This document shows positions 43,007 through 51,549 of a DNA stretch of 64,000 nt, in pieces. The stretch lies in the NCBI GenBank assembly GCA_963674575.2, contig CAXXQT010000008.1, positions 1 through 64,000 on the forward strand. The letters run 5' to 3'. Origin of the DNA: JAAYAY01 sp963674575. Its GTDB lineage: Bacteria; Planctomycetota; Planctomycetia; Pirellulales; Thermoguttaceae. Position 1 is the stretch's first letter. Every line of letters begins with the position of its first letter. The notes below the pieces were generated by a model. It made no database searches. It saw only the letters and a list, made by a program, of their open reading frames with translations, and was not told the origin of the DNA. The translations under genes were made by a program, and so were the position numbers.

Positions 43007-44251
43007 CTACGTCTGGTAGACCGGGAAGGCTCTTTTCGGGGGACGCAGGTAGATCACGAACCACAGGATGGCGGCGATCGTCAGGAGCACGAGGCTCACA
43101 TTCTGCGAGATCGTGAGTCCCGTGCCGAAGATGGCCGCTTCGTCGTTGCGGATCATCTCGAGCAGGAACCTCGTGACGGGGTAGGCGCTGAGGAAGAGGG
43201 CGAAGACCTGGCCGTCGCGGGTGCGGAAAGGCGCGAAGGCTAACAGCAACAGGCAGAGAATGAAACCGTTGATCATGCTGTAGATCTGCGTCGGATGGAC
43301 GGGCTGATGGACGTGACTGGCCACTGTCCAGGAGACGGTCTTTCCATTGGTCGTCTCCACCACGACGTCGTGTCCCGGCCGGCGTTGATGGCCGAGGATG
43401 AGTTCGGCGTCTTCGAGGGTGTGGACGGGGATATTGTTGACGGCGGCAATCCGATCGCCTTCGTGGAGCCCGCCCTTTTCAGCAGCGGAACCGGGTTCGA
43501 CCTCTGAGATCAACGGCGGATCTTCCAGGCGTCCGGCGAGTCGCAGTCCGTGCAGGTAGGCTTCGCCCCGGCGAACCTGGTGCATGTGGGCGGGACTGCC
43601 GGCGGGGAATTCGACCGCCCAGGGCAGGTCGCAGACGCCGCCGAAGCAGCAGCCGTTCAGGAAGCAGCCGATTCGCCCGATCGCCAGCCCGAGCATGAAA
43701 CTGGGCGCCATCAGGTCGAGCGTGGCGAGCAGCGGCAGCTTATGACGGTAGACGAACACGAGCAGCGCGGCGAGACCGCCGATCACCGACCCGTAAACGA
43801 CCAGCCCGCCCTTGGTGAAGTTGAGCAGGCTTCCCAAAGTGGTGTACTCGTGTCGGTACTCGACGATGTAGAAGACGCGAGCGCCGACGATGCCGGCGAC
43901 GATCATCCAGAAGCAGAGCATGATGAGCATGTCAGGATCGAGGGCCAGTTTACGACCTCTCCATGCGGTCAGTCCGATCGACGCCAGCACCGCGACGAGG
44001 AGCATTGTTCCGTAGCCGCGAATGGGCAGCCCCTCCGGTTCGCAGACATGGGGCAGGATGAACCACACGATCGCCCCGAGCACGGCAAACAGGGGAATGT
44101 AACCAAGGGTGTCGGCGTTGAATCCCTGACGCCACCCGAGCCAGCCCACGGTGACGACGCAGGCGATCACGCACACTGCCAGGAGCAGGCCAAATCCAAA
44201 CAACGGAATCCCGCCAATGTTGTCGGGAATGAAGAAGATGGTTTGAAGCAT
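43007..44251 (-). CDS. lgt: Prolipoprotein diacylglyceryl transferase with PDZ insertion
   Basis: A 414-residue inner-membrane enzyme. It transfers diacylglycerol from phosphatidylglycerol to the lipobox cysteine of prolipoproteins, the first step of lipoprotein maturation. The signature region reads GRIGCFLNGCCFGG, and HPTQIYS lies near residue 318. Between them, at about 242-315, sits a PDZ domain (LISEVEPGSAAEKGGLHEGD, then RIAAVNNIPVHTLEDAELIL). That adds about 90 residues over ordinary Lgt (about 270-300). I start at the ATG at 44251 (MLQTIFFIPD). It lies 18 bases after panC on the same strand. Confidence 0.92.
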   Translation of the reverse strand: MLQTIFFIPDNIGGIPLFGFGLLLAVCVIACVVTVGWLGWRQGFNADTLGYIPLFAVLGAIVWFILPHVCEPEGLPIRGYGTMLLVAVLASIGLTAWRGRKLALDPDMLIMLCFWMIVAGIVGARVFYIVEYRHEYTTLGSLLNFTKGGLVVYGSVIGGLAALLVFVYRHKLPLLATLDLMAPSFMLGLAIGRIGCFLNGCCFGGVCDLPWAVEFPAGSPAHMHQVRRGEAYLHGLRLAGRLEDPPLISEVEPGSAAEKGGLHEGDRIAAVNNIPVHTLEDAELILGHQRRPGHDVVVETTNGKTVSWTVASHVHQPVHPTQIYSMINGFILCLLLLAFAPFRTRDGQVFALFLSAYPVTRFLLEMIRNDEAAIFGTGLTISQNVSLVLLTIAAILWFVIYLRPPKRAFPVYQT

Positions 44252-44268
44252 GGGGACGTCTCGGCTTG

Positions 44269-45138
44269 CTAGTTCGGTCTTGCCAGGCAGTTGTCGATCA
44301 GACGCGTGGCGCCGATTCGAACGGCCAGGGCGATCAGGGTTTCGCCGGTGATTTTCTCGACAGGGCTCAACGTTTCCGGATCGGCCAGGGCCACGTACTC
44401 GATCTGTCCCTGGCCTTGTTGAAGTAGAATCCCCTCGACGGCCTCGCGAATTCGTTGCGCGTCCGTTTCGCCCTGGCCGATCATGGTTTCCGCTCGGCGA
44501 AGGCTCTCGTAGAGCGAAACGGCCCGGCGCCGCTCGTCGGGGCTGAGGTAGGCATTGCGGGAACTCATGGCCAGGCCGTCCGGTTCGCGGACGATCGGAC
44601 AGACCCGCACATCGATGGGCACATCCAGATCGTCGACCATGCGACGGATGACCTGGGCCTGTTGGTAGTCTTTCTGGCCGAAGTAGGCGGCGTTCGTCCC
44701 GGCCATGTTGAAAAGCTTCAGGACGATGGTCGCCACGCCGCGAAAATGCCCCGGGCGGCATTGACCTTCGAGCGGTTCGGCCACCGAACCCACCTCGACC
44801 CAGGTGGCGTGCAGAGGGCCGTACACGGCGCTCGTGTCGGGCACGAAGGCGATCTGCGCGCCCGCGCCGGCAAGGGCGTCGAGGTCGGCATCCAGCGTTC
44901 TCGGATACTTGTCGAAATCTTCCGACGGGCCGAACTGGGACGGATTGACGAAGATCGACACGACGCACACGTCGCACTCGGCCAGGGCGGCTTCGACAAG
45001 GCTCAGGTGGCCCCGGTGCAAGGCGCCCATCGTCGGAACGAGGCCCACCTTCTTTCCCTGGCGTCTCAAATCCGCCACTTCCCGAAGCAACTCTCGGGGA
45101 TCGGTGATAAGTTGCGGTCGTTTTCGTTCCATGGTCAT
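44269..45138 (-). CDS. panC: Pantothenate synthetase
   Basis: A 289-residue enzyme of coenzyme A synthesis. It joins pantoate and beta-alanine using ATP. The HIGH-type nucleotide motif is present as PTMGALHRGHLSLVEAAL. SIFVNPSQFGPSEDFDKYPR, the pantoate-binding FRGVATIVLKLFNMAGTNAA, FGQKDYQQAQVIRRM and the KMSKS-like MSSRNAYLSPDERRRA are all conserved. Full length. Its start overlaps the folK-like stop by four bases (ATGA), so the two are translationally coupled, and lgt follows 18 bases later. Confidence 0.96.
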   Translation of the reverse strand: MTMERKRPQLITDPRELLREVADLRRQGKKVGLVPTMGALHRGHLSLVEAALAECDVCVVSIFVNPSQFGPSEDFDKYPRTLDADLDALAGAGAQIAFVPDTSAVYGPLHATWVEVGSVAEPLEGQCRPGHFRGVATIVLKLFNMAGTNAAYFGQKDYQQAQVIRRMVDDLDVPIDVRVCPIVREPDGLAMSSRNAYLSPDERRRAVSLYESLRRAETMIGQGETDAQRIREAVEGILLQQGQGQIEYVALADPETLSPVEKITGETLIALAVRIGATRLIDNCLARPN

Positions 45139-46190
45139 GATGAGCTTTGCTTGTTTTCCATGGCCGCCACGGCGGCCAGCAACTCCTCGAGGGCGTTGTC
45201 CGGTCGGCGGGCGTCGAGTTCGAGGACGGGGCCGAAGCCCGGTTTCGCAAATTGTTCAACAAGCGCCCGGCGAATCTTGTCGAGATCTTCCGTGGCAGCG
45301 ACAGGAGTTCCTCGTTCGGCCAGACGTGCGGCGCACCATGGGGCTGGCGCGTCGAGCAGGACGGTCAACCTTGCCGGGCATGTCTGCTGGAAAATGGCAC
45401 GCCACTGCTCCAGGAACATGGCGCGCCGAGTCTCGTCCGAAAACGCTTGAATCATCGCCGCCGACTGGCCCACCCAGAAATCACTGATCCACACGGAGCA
45501 AGGCTCATTCCAACGGGGCGAATCGGTCGCCACGGTCTTCGCTCGCTGCTCCGCGAATTCTAACTCTCTGGGCGGCGTAACGCTATACGGATTGGTCTCG
45601 TCGCCCCCAGGGTGAATTTCGGACACGGGATCGGCGATCACGACCCCCCTGAGACGCCCGGCGGCCGTTCGGGCGAGGCGCCGCTTTCCGGATCCTGCGG
45701 GTCCGGCAAGGGCAAGGTAAGGCCTCGTGGTGTCGAGGTGGTCGAGCAATTCCCGAATCGTCCAGCCGATGCGCGGGTGTCGCAGGGTGGGCGCGGCCTC
45801 GGCTGCCGGCGCCAGGACGAAACGTCGCCAGGCCATGCGTGGGTGGGGCAGTTGAAGCGTCTTGCTGCTTTGGATGAGGTCGCCGTAGATCAGCAGATCG
45901 ATGTCGATCGTCCGAGGGCCCCATCGCTCGTTGCGCCGACGCCCGAGATCCGCTTCGATCTTGTCCGTGATTGCAAGCAGGGAGTCGGGAGGGATCGACG
46001 TCTCCAGGAGGACGGCGGCGTTAAGAAACGCTCCCTGTCCTCGAGGGCCGCCAATGGGAGACGTTTCGTGGAGGCTGCTTCTTGAAACGACCCTGGTCGA
46101 CGATGTTTGCTCCAGGCGTTGCATTGCCGCCCGAAGGAGAGCGGCGCGATTGCCGAGATTCGAGCCGAGACCTAGCAGGCAAAGGGGCAT
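45135..46190 (-). CDS. folK: HPPK (FolK) fused to a nucleoside-kinase-like domain
   Basis: A 351-residue fusion. Residues 1-160 are 6-hydroxymethyl-7,8-dihydropterin pyrophosphokinase of folate synthesis, with LLGLGSNLGNRAALLRAA, QGAFLNAAVLLET and RWGPRTIDIDLLIYGD (the metal-binding Asp pair). From about 160 a second P-loop domain begins, LALAGPAGSGKRRLARTAAG (Walker A GPAGSGKR). SVWISDFWVGQSAAMIQAFS and LTVLLDAPAPWCAARLAERG follow, resembling deoxynucleoside kinases. Ordinary FolK is about 160 residues. The kinase substrate is unknown. It is first in the folK-panC-lgt group. Confidence 0.9.
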   Translation of the reverse strand: MPLCLLGLGSNLGNRAALLRAAMQRLEQTSSTRVVSRSSLHETSPIGGPRGQGAFLNAAVLLETSIPPDSLLAITDKIEADLGRRRNERWGPRTIDIDLLIYGDLIQSSKTLQLPHPRMAWRRFVLAPAAEAAPTLRHPRIGWTIRELLDHLDTTRPYLALAGPAGSGKRRLARTAAGRLRGVVIADPVSEIHPGGDETNPYSVTPPRELEFAEQRAKTVATDSPRWNEPCSVWISDFWVGQSAAMIQAFSDETRRAMFLEQWRAIFQQTCPARLTVLLDAPAPWCAARLAERGTPVAATEDLDKIRRALVEQFAKPGFGPVLELDARRPDNALEELLAAVAAMENKQSSS

Positions 46191-46695
46191 ACCAGACTAT
46201 CAAGGAAGGGAAGCAGGCGGGACGTCTACGAATGGAAACAACGCTCCCTTCGATCGAACCCGGGAGAGGATGCCTCCATCGGGCATCCAGGCCGCAAACC
46301 ATGCGCGGAAGAAAAAAAGGAGGGGGCCATCCCGGCCACGACGTTTGCCGTCGACTGTCGTTCCCTTCGGTCGCCGCCCCCCGAGGAACTCTCGGTGTAG
46401 GAGGTGCGGCATTCTCCGTGAATATCCCCGAGGGAAAATTCACGTCGAATGACATCGTTTCTTCCAGCCACTCCTGCAACTGGAAAGAACTGATCTGCTT
46501 GACATGGCATCACCACAAGTGGCGAGTGATGAAAACGACCCTTCAACTCTCTGCAACGGGTTGACCATTAGAACCTGTTGCGACCGTTTTTCATCTCAAG
46601 CAAACCAACAGATGCAATCATTGTCCGAATATGAACCGAGTTGTCAAGCAATATCGACTGATGGCTGAAAAAGTTTCCTCAATTCCGTCAACAAC
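46191..46695. other. Intergenic region without a convincing gene
   Basis: Five hundred bases between the folK-like start and the end of the small secreted-protein gene at 46696. The part from about 46560 to 46690 is markedly AT-rich for this genome. No RNA gene, repeat or conserved ORF is recognisable. The folK promoter must lie within it. Confidence 0.6.
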
Positions 46696-47157
46696 TCAAT
46701 CCACTCTTCGAATCGCACTTGCGCGATAACTGATGTCGCCACCTGTCGGTGTATCACCCGAAGGTGTTAAGGAAGCTAGCGGTGCTGGCGACAAAAATGC
46801 CGAATCCGTTGGGCCACCAAGCCCCGAACACTTTGGGCATCGATACTCGCGGTGCCACGGATAATCAAAACGAACAAGATAGTCATAGGGGCGCCTGACG
46901 AGCGCGGCGTTCTGTTGCGTATACCATCGAGCTGCGCCAATTGTGTCCACATAGAGCAACGGCTGTGGTGGACGACAGCAACGACCGGGCCTTTCCCATG
47001 CCACGACGGCGTTCGACACCGAACACGGCTCCTCAGACGCCTGAACCGTCTCCAGGCAGTTGAGTTCCGGTGGTGGCTCCGGGACGCAGGCGACAGCCGG
47101 CGGCTCTGCGCCGGTGATAGATGCTGCCAGGCACAACGCACAAACACTCGTGAACAT
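46696..47157 (-). CDS. Small secreted Cys/Pro-rich protein, unknown
   Basis: A 153-residue protein with a likely signal peptide (MFTSVCALCLAASITGAEPP). The mature part is Pro- and Cys-rich (VACVPEPPPELNC, RCCRPPQPLLYVDTIGAARW) with an aromatic segment PYDYLVRFDYPWHREYRCPK in the middle. The Cys pattern suggests a disulfide-bonded small domain. No family recognised. The gene is alone and diverges from the ORF at 47510. Confidence 0.5.
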   Translation of the reverse strand: MFTSVCALCLAASITGAEPPAVACVPEPPPELNCLETVQASEEPCSVSNAVVAWERPGRCCRPPQPLLYVDTIGAARWYTQQNAALVRRPYDYLVRFDYPWHREYRCPKCSGLGGPTDSAFLSPAPLASLTPSGDTPTGGDISYRASAIRRVD

Positions 47158-47509
47158 GATCGCGGACCTCCCGGTTCAGCTGGTGATTCCCCGTCGAACG
47201 CGACTTGCTCGTCGTTGTCGCATCGTGATTCTCTTCGGATTCCTGTCTCTGGAGAACCACTACGATCCGGACAGCCGGCATAGATGCTGTAGGTTTCGTG
47301 AGTTGCCTGAATGCCGCAGGTGTCCTAGATGTTCAGCGGGGAGGGGGTTCCTCTGGTTTTTCTGGTGCTGATGTTTGTGGTAACACGGAAAAGCTTGCGC
47401 ATCAGTCCTCTTAGATTGCGAAGATGTGAGGCCTGGGTAAAATAGACGCCTGTGGGGCCTGCTTTGTCCGGCGATCGGACTCAACGCGACGCATTCCGGG
47501 AGTCACTCC
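47158..47509. other. Intergenic region between diverging genes
   Basis: About 350 bases between the starts of the genes at 46696 (minus) and 47510 (plus). It must hold both promoters, but no clear consensus box, repeat or RNA gene is visible. Confidence 0.5.
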
Positions 47510-48136
47510 TTGACGTACCTTGCAGATGGCTTTTTGTTGTGGCTCATGCTTGGTCTGAGCGTTTTGCCCACCCGCACGATGGGTCAAACCGAGCGACCGT
47601 CCGGGGCAATGGCAGGCGTTTCGTCCGGAACGTGGTCGTGGATGCGAGGCGTTCCCCGAGGGTATCGGTTGATTTCCTTGGAGCTTTCGGGGGAAAGTCT
47701 TCGGTTGCCTGTTGAAAACGCTCGCGGGGAAATCGCCTGGAAATACGTGGACGCGGATGGGCAACAGGTATGGACGGTGCTTCTGAAGGATGTGGAGGTC
47801 CTTCGCTGCGAGCCGCTTGCAGATTCTGAAGGCGCGACCCGTGGCGTACGCTTGATCGTGCCCTTGGCTCCCCGGCAAGCGGATCGTTTGAAAGTGGCGG
47901 CTGCCTGTGGCGCCCTGCGACTGCAGGTAGGCGAGAAGGAATCGAGACGGGATGAGATCTCCATGTCGACCTGGCCGGTCGCGGCCGTTGAGGATCGAAC
48001 TTGCGAGATCGAGCGAAGCCTTGCGGAGGAAAGGAGTGATTCGGATGTCCTTGAGAGGCCCACACTTGCCGCGCCCCGGCAAGCGGTGATCGGCTCGATT
48101 CGAGGGACGCTCACTGTCCCAGTCGAGGTGAAGTAG
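47510..48136 (+). CDS. Secreted protein of unknown function
   Basis: A 208-residue protein from a TTG start at 47510 after GGGAG. The N-terminus (YLADGFLLWLMLGLSVLPTR) looks like a signal peptide or anchor. The body is beta-rich (RGYRLISLELSGESLRLPVE, then WTVLLKDVEVLRCEPLADSE) and the C-terminal part is charged (EERSDSDVLERPTL). No motif recognised. The opposite strand is also open, but this frame has the signal sequence and better codon use. Confidence 0.5.
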   Translation: MTYLADGFLLWLMLGLSVLPTRTMGQTERPSGAMAGVSSGTWSWMRGVPRGYRLISLELSGESLRLPVENARGEIAWKYVDADGQQVWTVLLKDVEVLRCEPLADSEGATRGVRLIVPLAPRQADRLKVAAACGALRLQVGEKESRRDEISMSTWPVAAVEDRTCEIERSLAEERSDSDVLERPTLAAPRQAVIGSIRGTLTVPVEVK

Positions 48137-48156
48137 CCCAGGCTTGTGGAACCGCT

Positions 48157-48909
48157 CTATCCCGCGGGCCTTGGTTCGTCTGCCTCGGACTTCCATGGAG
48201 CCTCAGTGGAAGTTGTCCGCCAGGCCGAGATGCCGTGTTCCGGATACTCATTCCGTCCGAGGCCGATCTTGACCAGGAAAGTCTTCTTGCTTCCGTGGTC
48301 GTCGTAGGTCACGGCGTAGACCTGGGACACGTATTCCTTGCTGCTATTCAGGCAGGTGAAATGGCGGATCTGGGCTTGATTTCCCAGGGCGAGCATGGCA
48401 CGAACCTCGGGCTTGGCGACGAATTCTTGCAGCGATTCGTACTCTACCTCGTCGCTGAGGAAGGCTTCCATCAACTCCTCGCCGAGGGGGCGGCGATTTC
48501 TGGCCGGCTTTGCCATTTCGAGGGCCTTTTCGGGCTCTCCGTGCTTGAGGTAGTCGAACCACTGGAGTGCGAAATCGCGGGAGCCCAAATCCACAAGGCG
48601 GCGCAGGGTCAGGTCCTGAGCGATGCCGGCGGTGCCCCAGAAGACGGCCAGGATGATGCCCGCCAGGGCGAGCCAGCGTCCGGAGACTTCGCCAGGCAGC
48701 CGAGCGATACGAGCGAGGGCGACGAGGGAGCAAATCACGGCCGCCGCCCCGATGAAGAGCAGGCCCAGATGGACGATTGCCAGAGCCGACGCCAGGCCCA
48801 GGAGAAATCCGATAACGGCGAGTCCGGACAGGGCGCGATACTCGGGTAGTTCTGCCTCGGCGGCATCCGAGAACTTTCCCCAACTGGAAGGATTGGATTG
48901 ATCGTTCAT
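48157..48909 (-). CDS. Small DUF4190-like membrane protein
   Basis: A 250-residue protein. Two to three membrane helices lie at residues 28-110 (ALSGLAVIGFLLGLASALAI, HLGLLFIGAAAVICSLVALA, WLALAGIILAVFWGTAGIAQ), with the GRWLALAGI pattern of DUF4190-type proteins. The rest is a soluble domain with KTFLVKIGLGRNEYPEHGIS near the end. It is the last gene of the group pilT, GspE-like, cvpA-like. Function unknown. Confidence 0.7.
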   Translation of the reverse strand: MNDQSNPSSWGKFSDAAEAELPEYRALSGLAVIGFLLGLASALAIVHLGLLFIGAAAVICSLVALARIARLPGEVSGRWLALAGIILAVFWGTAGIAQDLTLRRLVDLGSRDFALQWFDYLKHGEPEKALEMAKPARNRRPLGEELMEAFLSDEVEYESLQEFVAKPEVRAMLALGNQAQIRHFTCLNSSKEYVSQVYAVTYDDHGSKKTFLVKIGLGRNEYPEHGISAWRTTSTEAPWKSEADEPRPAG

Positions 48910-48963
48910 GGCAGCAAATCGGAAGGGGGATCAGGGAGCTATCGAAATTCTTTCGCGACGCGG

Positions 48964-49575
48964 TCAGCGTGCGGGGGCGCTGCTTCCGCCGAACCCGTTT
49001 CCGCCTTCCACCTGGGTCTGGAGTGCCCTTCGGCGGTTGGCATAGGTGCTGGCGAAACGGCTGCCGTCGAACTTGTTGGGGCCGGTGAACGAGGACAGGG
49101 AGCCGCCGGAAACGAGCGAGACGAAACGCACCCACTGGCGATCCGGCGATAATGAACTCTGGCTCGGAAAACCTCCCCGGAAGGCCGACTCGGCTAACGG
49201 CGCGGTGTGCATGGTGAAGTTGGCGAAGGAGACGAGAACAGCTGCGGTGATGCAGGCGAAGACGATCCCGCCCGCCTTGTTCACGACGCCCAGGAAGCGG
49301 ACGTTCACCCGCGAGATGGTGTTGGTCACGGTTTGCAGGATCGTGATGAAGAGGGCGAAGAGCACCCAAAGGGAGACGAAGTCCCACCAATAGCTCCCGC
49401 CTTTCATGGCGCTGTCCAGGAGCTTCGCCGTGGGTTCAAAAAGACTCGTCGCCAAAAGAGCGGCAAAGACCACGTTGATGAAGCGAATCGCGTTGCTCCA
49501 CATGCTCTCGGCCAGAAGGCACAGGACGGTTGCCGCGAACAGCATGAAAAGAAGTAGCGGAAAGAGCCAGCTCAT
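48964..49575 (-). CDS. CvpA family membrane protein
   Basis: A 203-residue protein with four hydrophobic helices (FPLLLFMLFAATVLCLLAES, then IRFINVVFAALLATSLFEPT, WDFVSLWVLFALFITILQTV, and GIVFACITAAVLVSFANFTM). It resembles the CvpA/colicin V production family. The C-terminal 60 residues are soluble and Ser/Gly-rich. CvpA proteins have been linked to envelope homeostasis, but their mechanism is not settled. It lies 54 bases after the GspE-like gene. Confidence 0.7.
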   Translation of the reverse strand: MSWLFPLLLFMLFAATVLCLLAESMWSNAIRFINVVFAALLATSLFEPTAKLLDSAMKGGSYWWDFVSLWVLFALFITILQTVTNTISRVNVRFLGVVNKAGGIVFACITAAVLVSFANFTMHTAPLAESAFRGGFPSQSSLSPDRQWVRFVSLVSGGSLSSFTGPNKFDGSRFASTYANRRRALQTQVEGGNGFGGSSAPAR

Positions 49576-49629
49576 CGTATTCTTCCGTTGGATAGGTTGA
49601 CGCTCTTGGTCAGCTCGTCGGGATCGAGG

Positions 49630-51450
49630 TTATTGCTTCAAAACGCGAGTCAATTCGGCCAGGGAGGTGATCCCCTTGGCTACGAGCACGACGCCTTCCT
49701 GCTGGAGTCCTTGCATTCCGTCCTTGCGGGCGGCGGCTCGAATGGCGTCGGCGGTCGGCTGCGTCATGAGCACCTCGCGGGTGGCGTTTCCGACCACGAG
49801 GAGCTCGAACAGCCCGATCCGGCCCAAGTATCCCAGGCCGCCGCAGGTCTTGCAGATCTCCTTGGGGTCCTCGGGAGGCTGCGGAGGCCGATAGAAGGCG
49901 TTCACGCGCCCTTGGGGAATTCCCAGTTGCTGGAGCACGTTGGGCGGCGGGGCGTAGGCTTCTTTGCAGTCGTCGCACAATTTGCGAACGAGCCGCTGGT
50001 TGAGAACGCCGGTCATGGCTTGGGCGAACTCGCGGAGGGGCGGCTTCATGGCGGCCAGGCGAGCCAGCGCTTCCGCGGCATCCTTGGCTCGCACCGTGCT
50101 GATGCAGAAACGCTCTTCCTGGAGAAGTTCCTTGCAGATCCTGCCCAGCATGTCCCCGTCGATCAGGTCGCGGAGAATACAGACCTGCGGCTCCTGGAGG
50201 AAGAAGAGACGCAACGCTTCGGAGACCGGTTTTTCGGGATCGTCCTTCTTGAAGGTCGTGATGTGAACGTTTTCGACCGGTTCGTAGCGATTGTCTTCGT
50301 CTTCCAGGGCCATGAATTCGCGGACGAAGCGGTCTGCGTCCTGGATGAGCACGTGGGTTGTGCTGCGAAGACCGGCCGCCGGCATGGCGGAGGTGATGAA
50401 GTAGCCCTTCGTGGCGGTGAGTATCTGCCGAATCTGCTCTTGCATCTTCGGACGCATCCCCAGGTCATCGAACGTCTTGAACGCGACGCGAGCCTTTTCG
50501 AAGTGCATGGCGGCTCGTTCGCCGGTCTGGGTGCCCTGGGTGGAGAGGGAGCATTGGTTCTTGGTCTTCTTGTACTCGGCTTGAAACTCGCCGCTCTGGC
50601 GGCTGCGGCGATCTTCCGGTTTCAGGCCGCAGAGCAATTTGAAGGCTTCCAGGGCCGGGTCGCCCTGTTCACGTTCCAGACCCTCCGCTTCCTGCCAGAC
50701 GCCGTCGATCTGATGGCGGATGGCGACGCCCTGTTGGGAGTAGTCGAGCATGATGGCGTCGGCGCGGCGTTCCAGGCCGTCGGCGATGATCTTGCGAGCG
50801 TCGGTGAAGCCGGGATTCTGCCGGGCGCTGAGCAGGTTGACGTTGTTCTGCCGCTCGTCGGCGCCGGTCGCCTTGAGGGTGACCGGGGGACCGGCCTCGT
50901 GGGGGTCCTTTTCTTCCATGGCCACTTCCTTGCGGAAGAGGCGTCCGAACCATGCCTTGATGTGCATGGGGGTGAGGACCTTCTCGCTGTCGGCGAGTTC
51001 CGCATTCCGTGTCTTCACGTAGGCCAGCAGGGGCACCCAATGGCACAGGATGAGCACCGGGAAGCCGACGAAAAAGATCGGAATGAGCCAGAACGCGAGA
51101 ATTCCGACCAGGAACGGCCCGAAGACGATGGGATTCCACTTGAAGTGATCGAATTTGTACTGCTGGGCGTCGCGGCTGACCCAATCCGTGGAATAGACCC
51201 ACATGAGCACGACGATCCATCCGAGAAGGATCTTGGTGATGCTCATGTACATGCCGGGGCCTGCCCACCCGGAACCGGCGGCGGGGGCGGCGTCTCCTCC
51301 GCCCTCGCCCTCAGAGGCGGCTTCATCGGGGGCCGCGGAGCCTTCCTCCGCGGCGGGAGCGGAATGCTCTTCTTCTTGGGCTCGCAGAGGGGGCGAGCCG
51401 ATTGTCCATACGGCCAGAATCATGCATAGCAGGAGAAGAAATCGACGCAT
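49630..51450 (-). CDS. GspE/PilB-like protein with degenerate ATP site, signal peptide and membrane helices
   Basis: A 606-residue protein. The N-terminus has a signal peptide (RFLLLLCMILAVWTIGSPPL) and two membrane helices at about 70-140. The rest aligns in pattern to type II secretion/type IV pilus assembly ATPases: DADRFVREF, VCILRDLIDGDML (Walker B region), TVRAKDAAEALARLAAMKPP, and the C-terminal zinc motif CDDCKEAY with CKTCGGLGYLGRIGLFELLV. Where the P-loop should be it reads FITSAMPAAGLRSTT (352-365), lacking GxxxxGK. I infer loss of ATPase activity. It follows pilT. Confidence 0.8.
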   Translation of the reverse strand: MRRFLLLLCMILAVWTIGSPPLRAQEEEHSAPAAEEGSAAPDEAASEGEGGGDAAPAAGSGWAGPGMYMSITKILLGWIVVLMWVYSTDWVSRDAQQYKFDHFKWNPIVFGPFLVGILAFWLIPIFFVGFPVLILCHWVPLLAYVKTRNAELADSEKVLTPMHIKAWFGRLFRKEVAMEEKDPHEAGPPVTLKATGADERQNNVNLLSARQNPGFTDARKIIADGLERRADAIMLDYSQQGVAIRHQIDGVWQEAEGLEREQGDPALEAFKLLCGLKPEDRRSRQSGEFQAEYKKTKNQCSLSTQGTQTGERAAMHFEKARVAFKTFDDLGMRPKMQEQIRQILTATKGYFITSAMPAAGLRSTTHVLIQDADRFVREFMALEDEDNRYEPVENVHITTFKKDDPEKPVSEALRLFFLQEPQVCILRDLIDGDMLGRICKELLQEERFCISTVRAKDAAEALARLAAMKPPLREFAQAMTGVLNQRLVRKLCDDCKEAYAPPPNVLQQLGIPQGRVNAFYRPPQPPEDPKEICKTCGGLGYLGRIGLFELLVVGNATREVLMTQPTADAIRAAARKDGMQGLQQEGVVLVAKGITSLAELTRVLKQ

Positions 51451-51549
51451 CAGGTGACAACCTATTCCAGCAGTTTCGTTGAAGTTGATTCCCGAATGGT
51501 GGTGATCATCCGATCCGGGCGATGAGGCCGGCGGATTCTCACGCGGACC

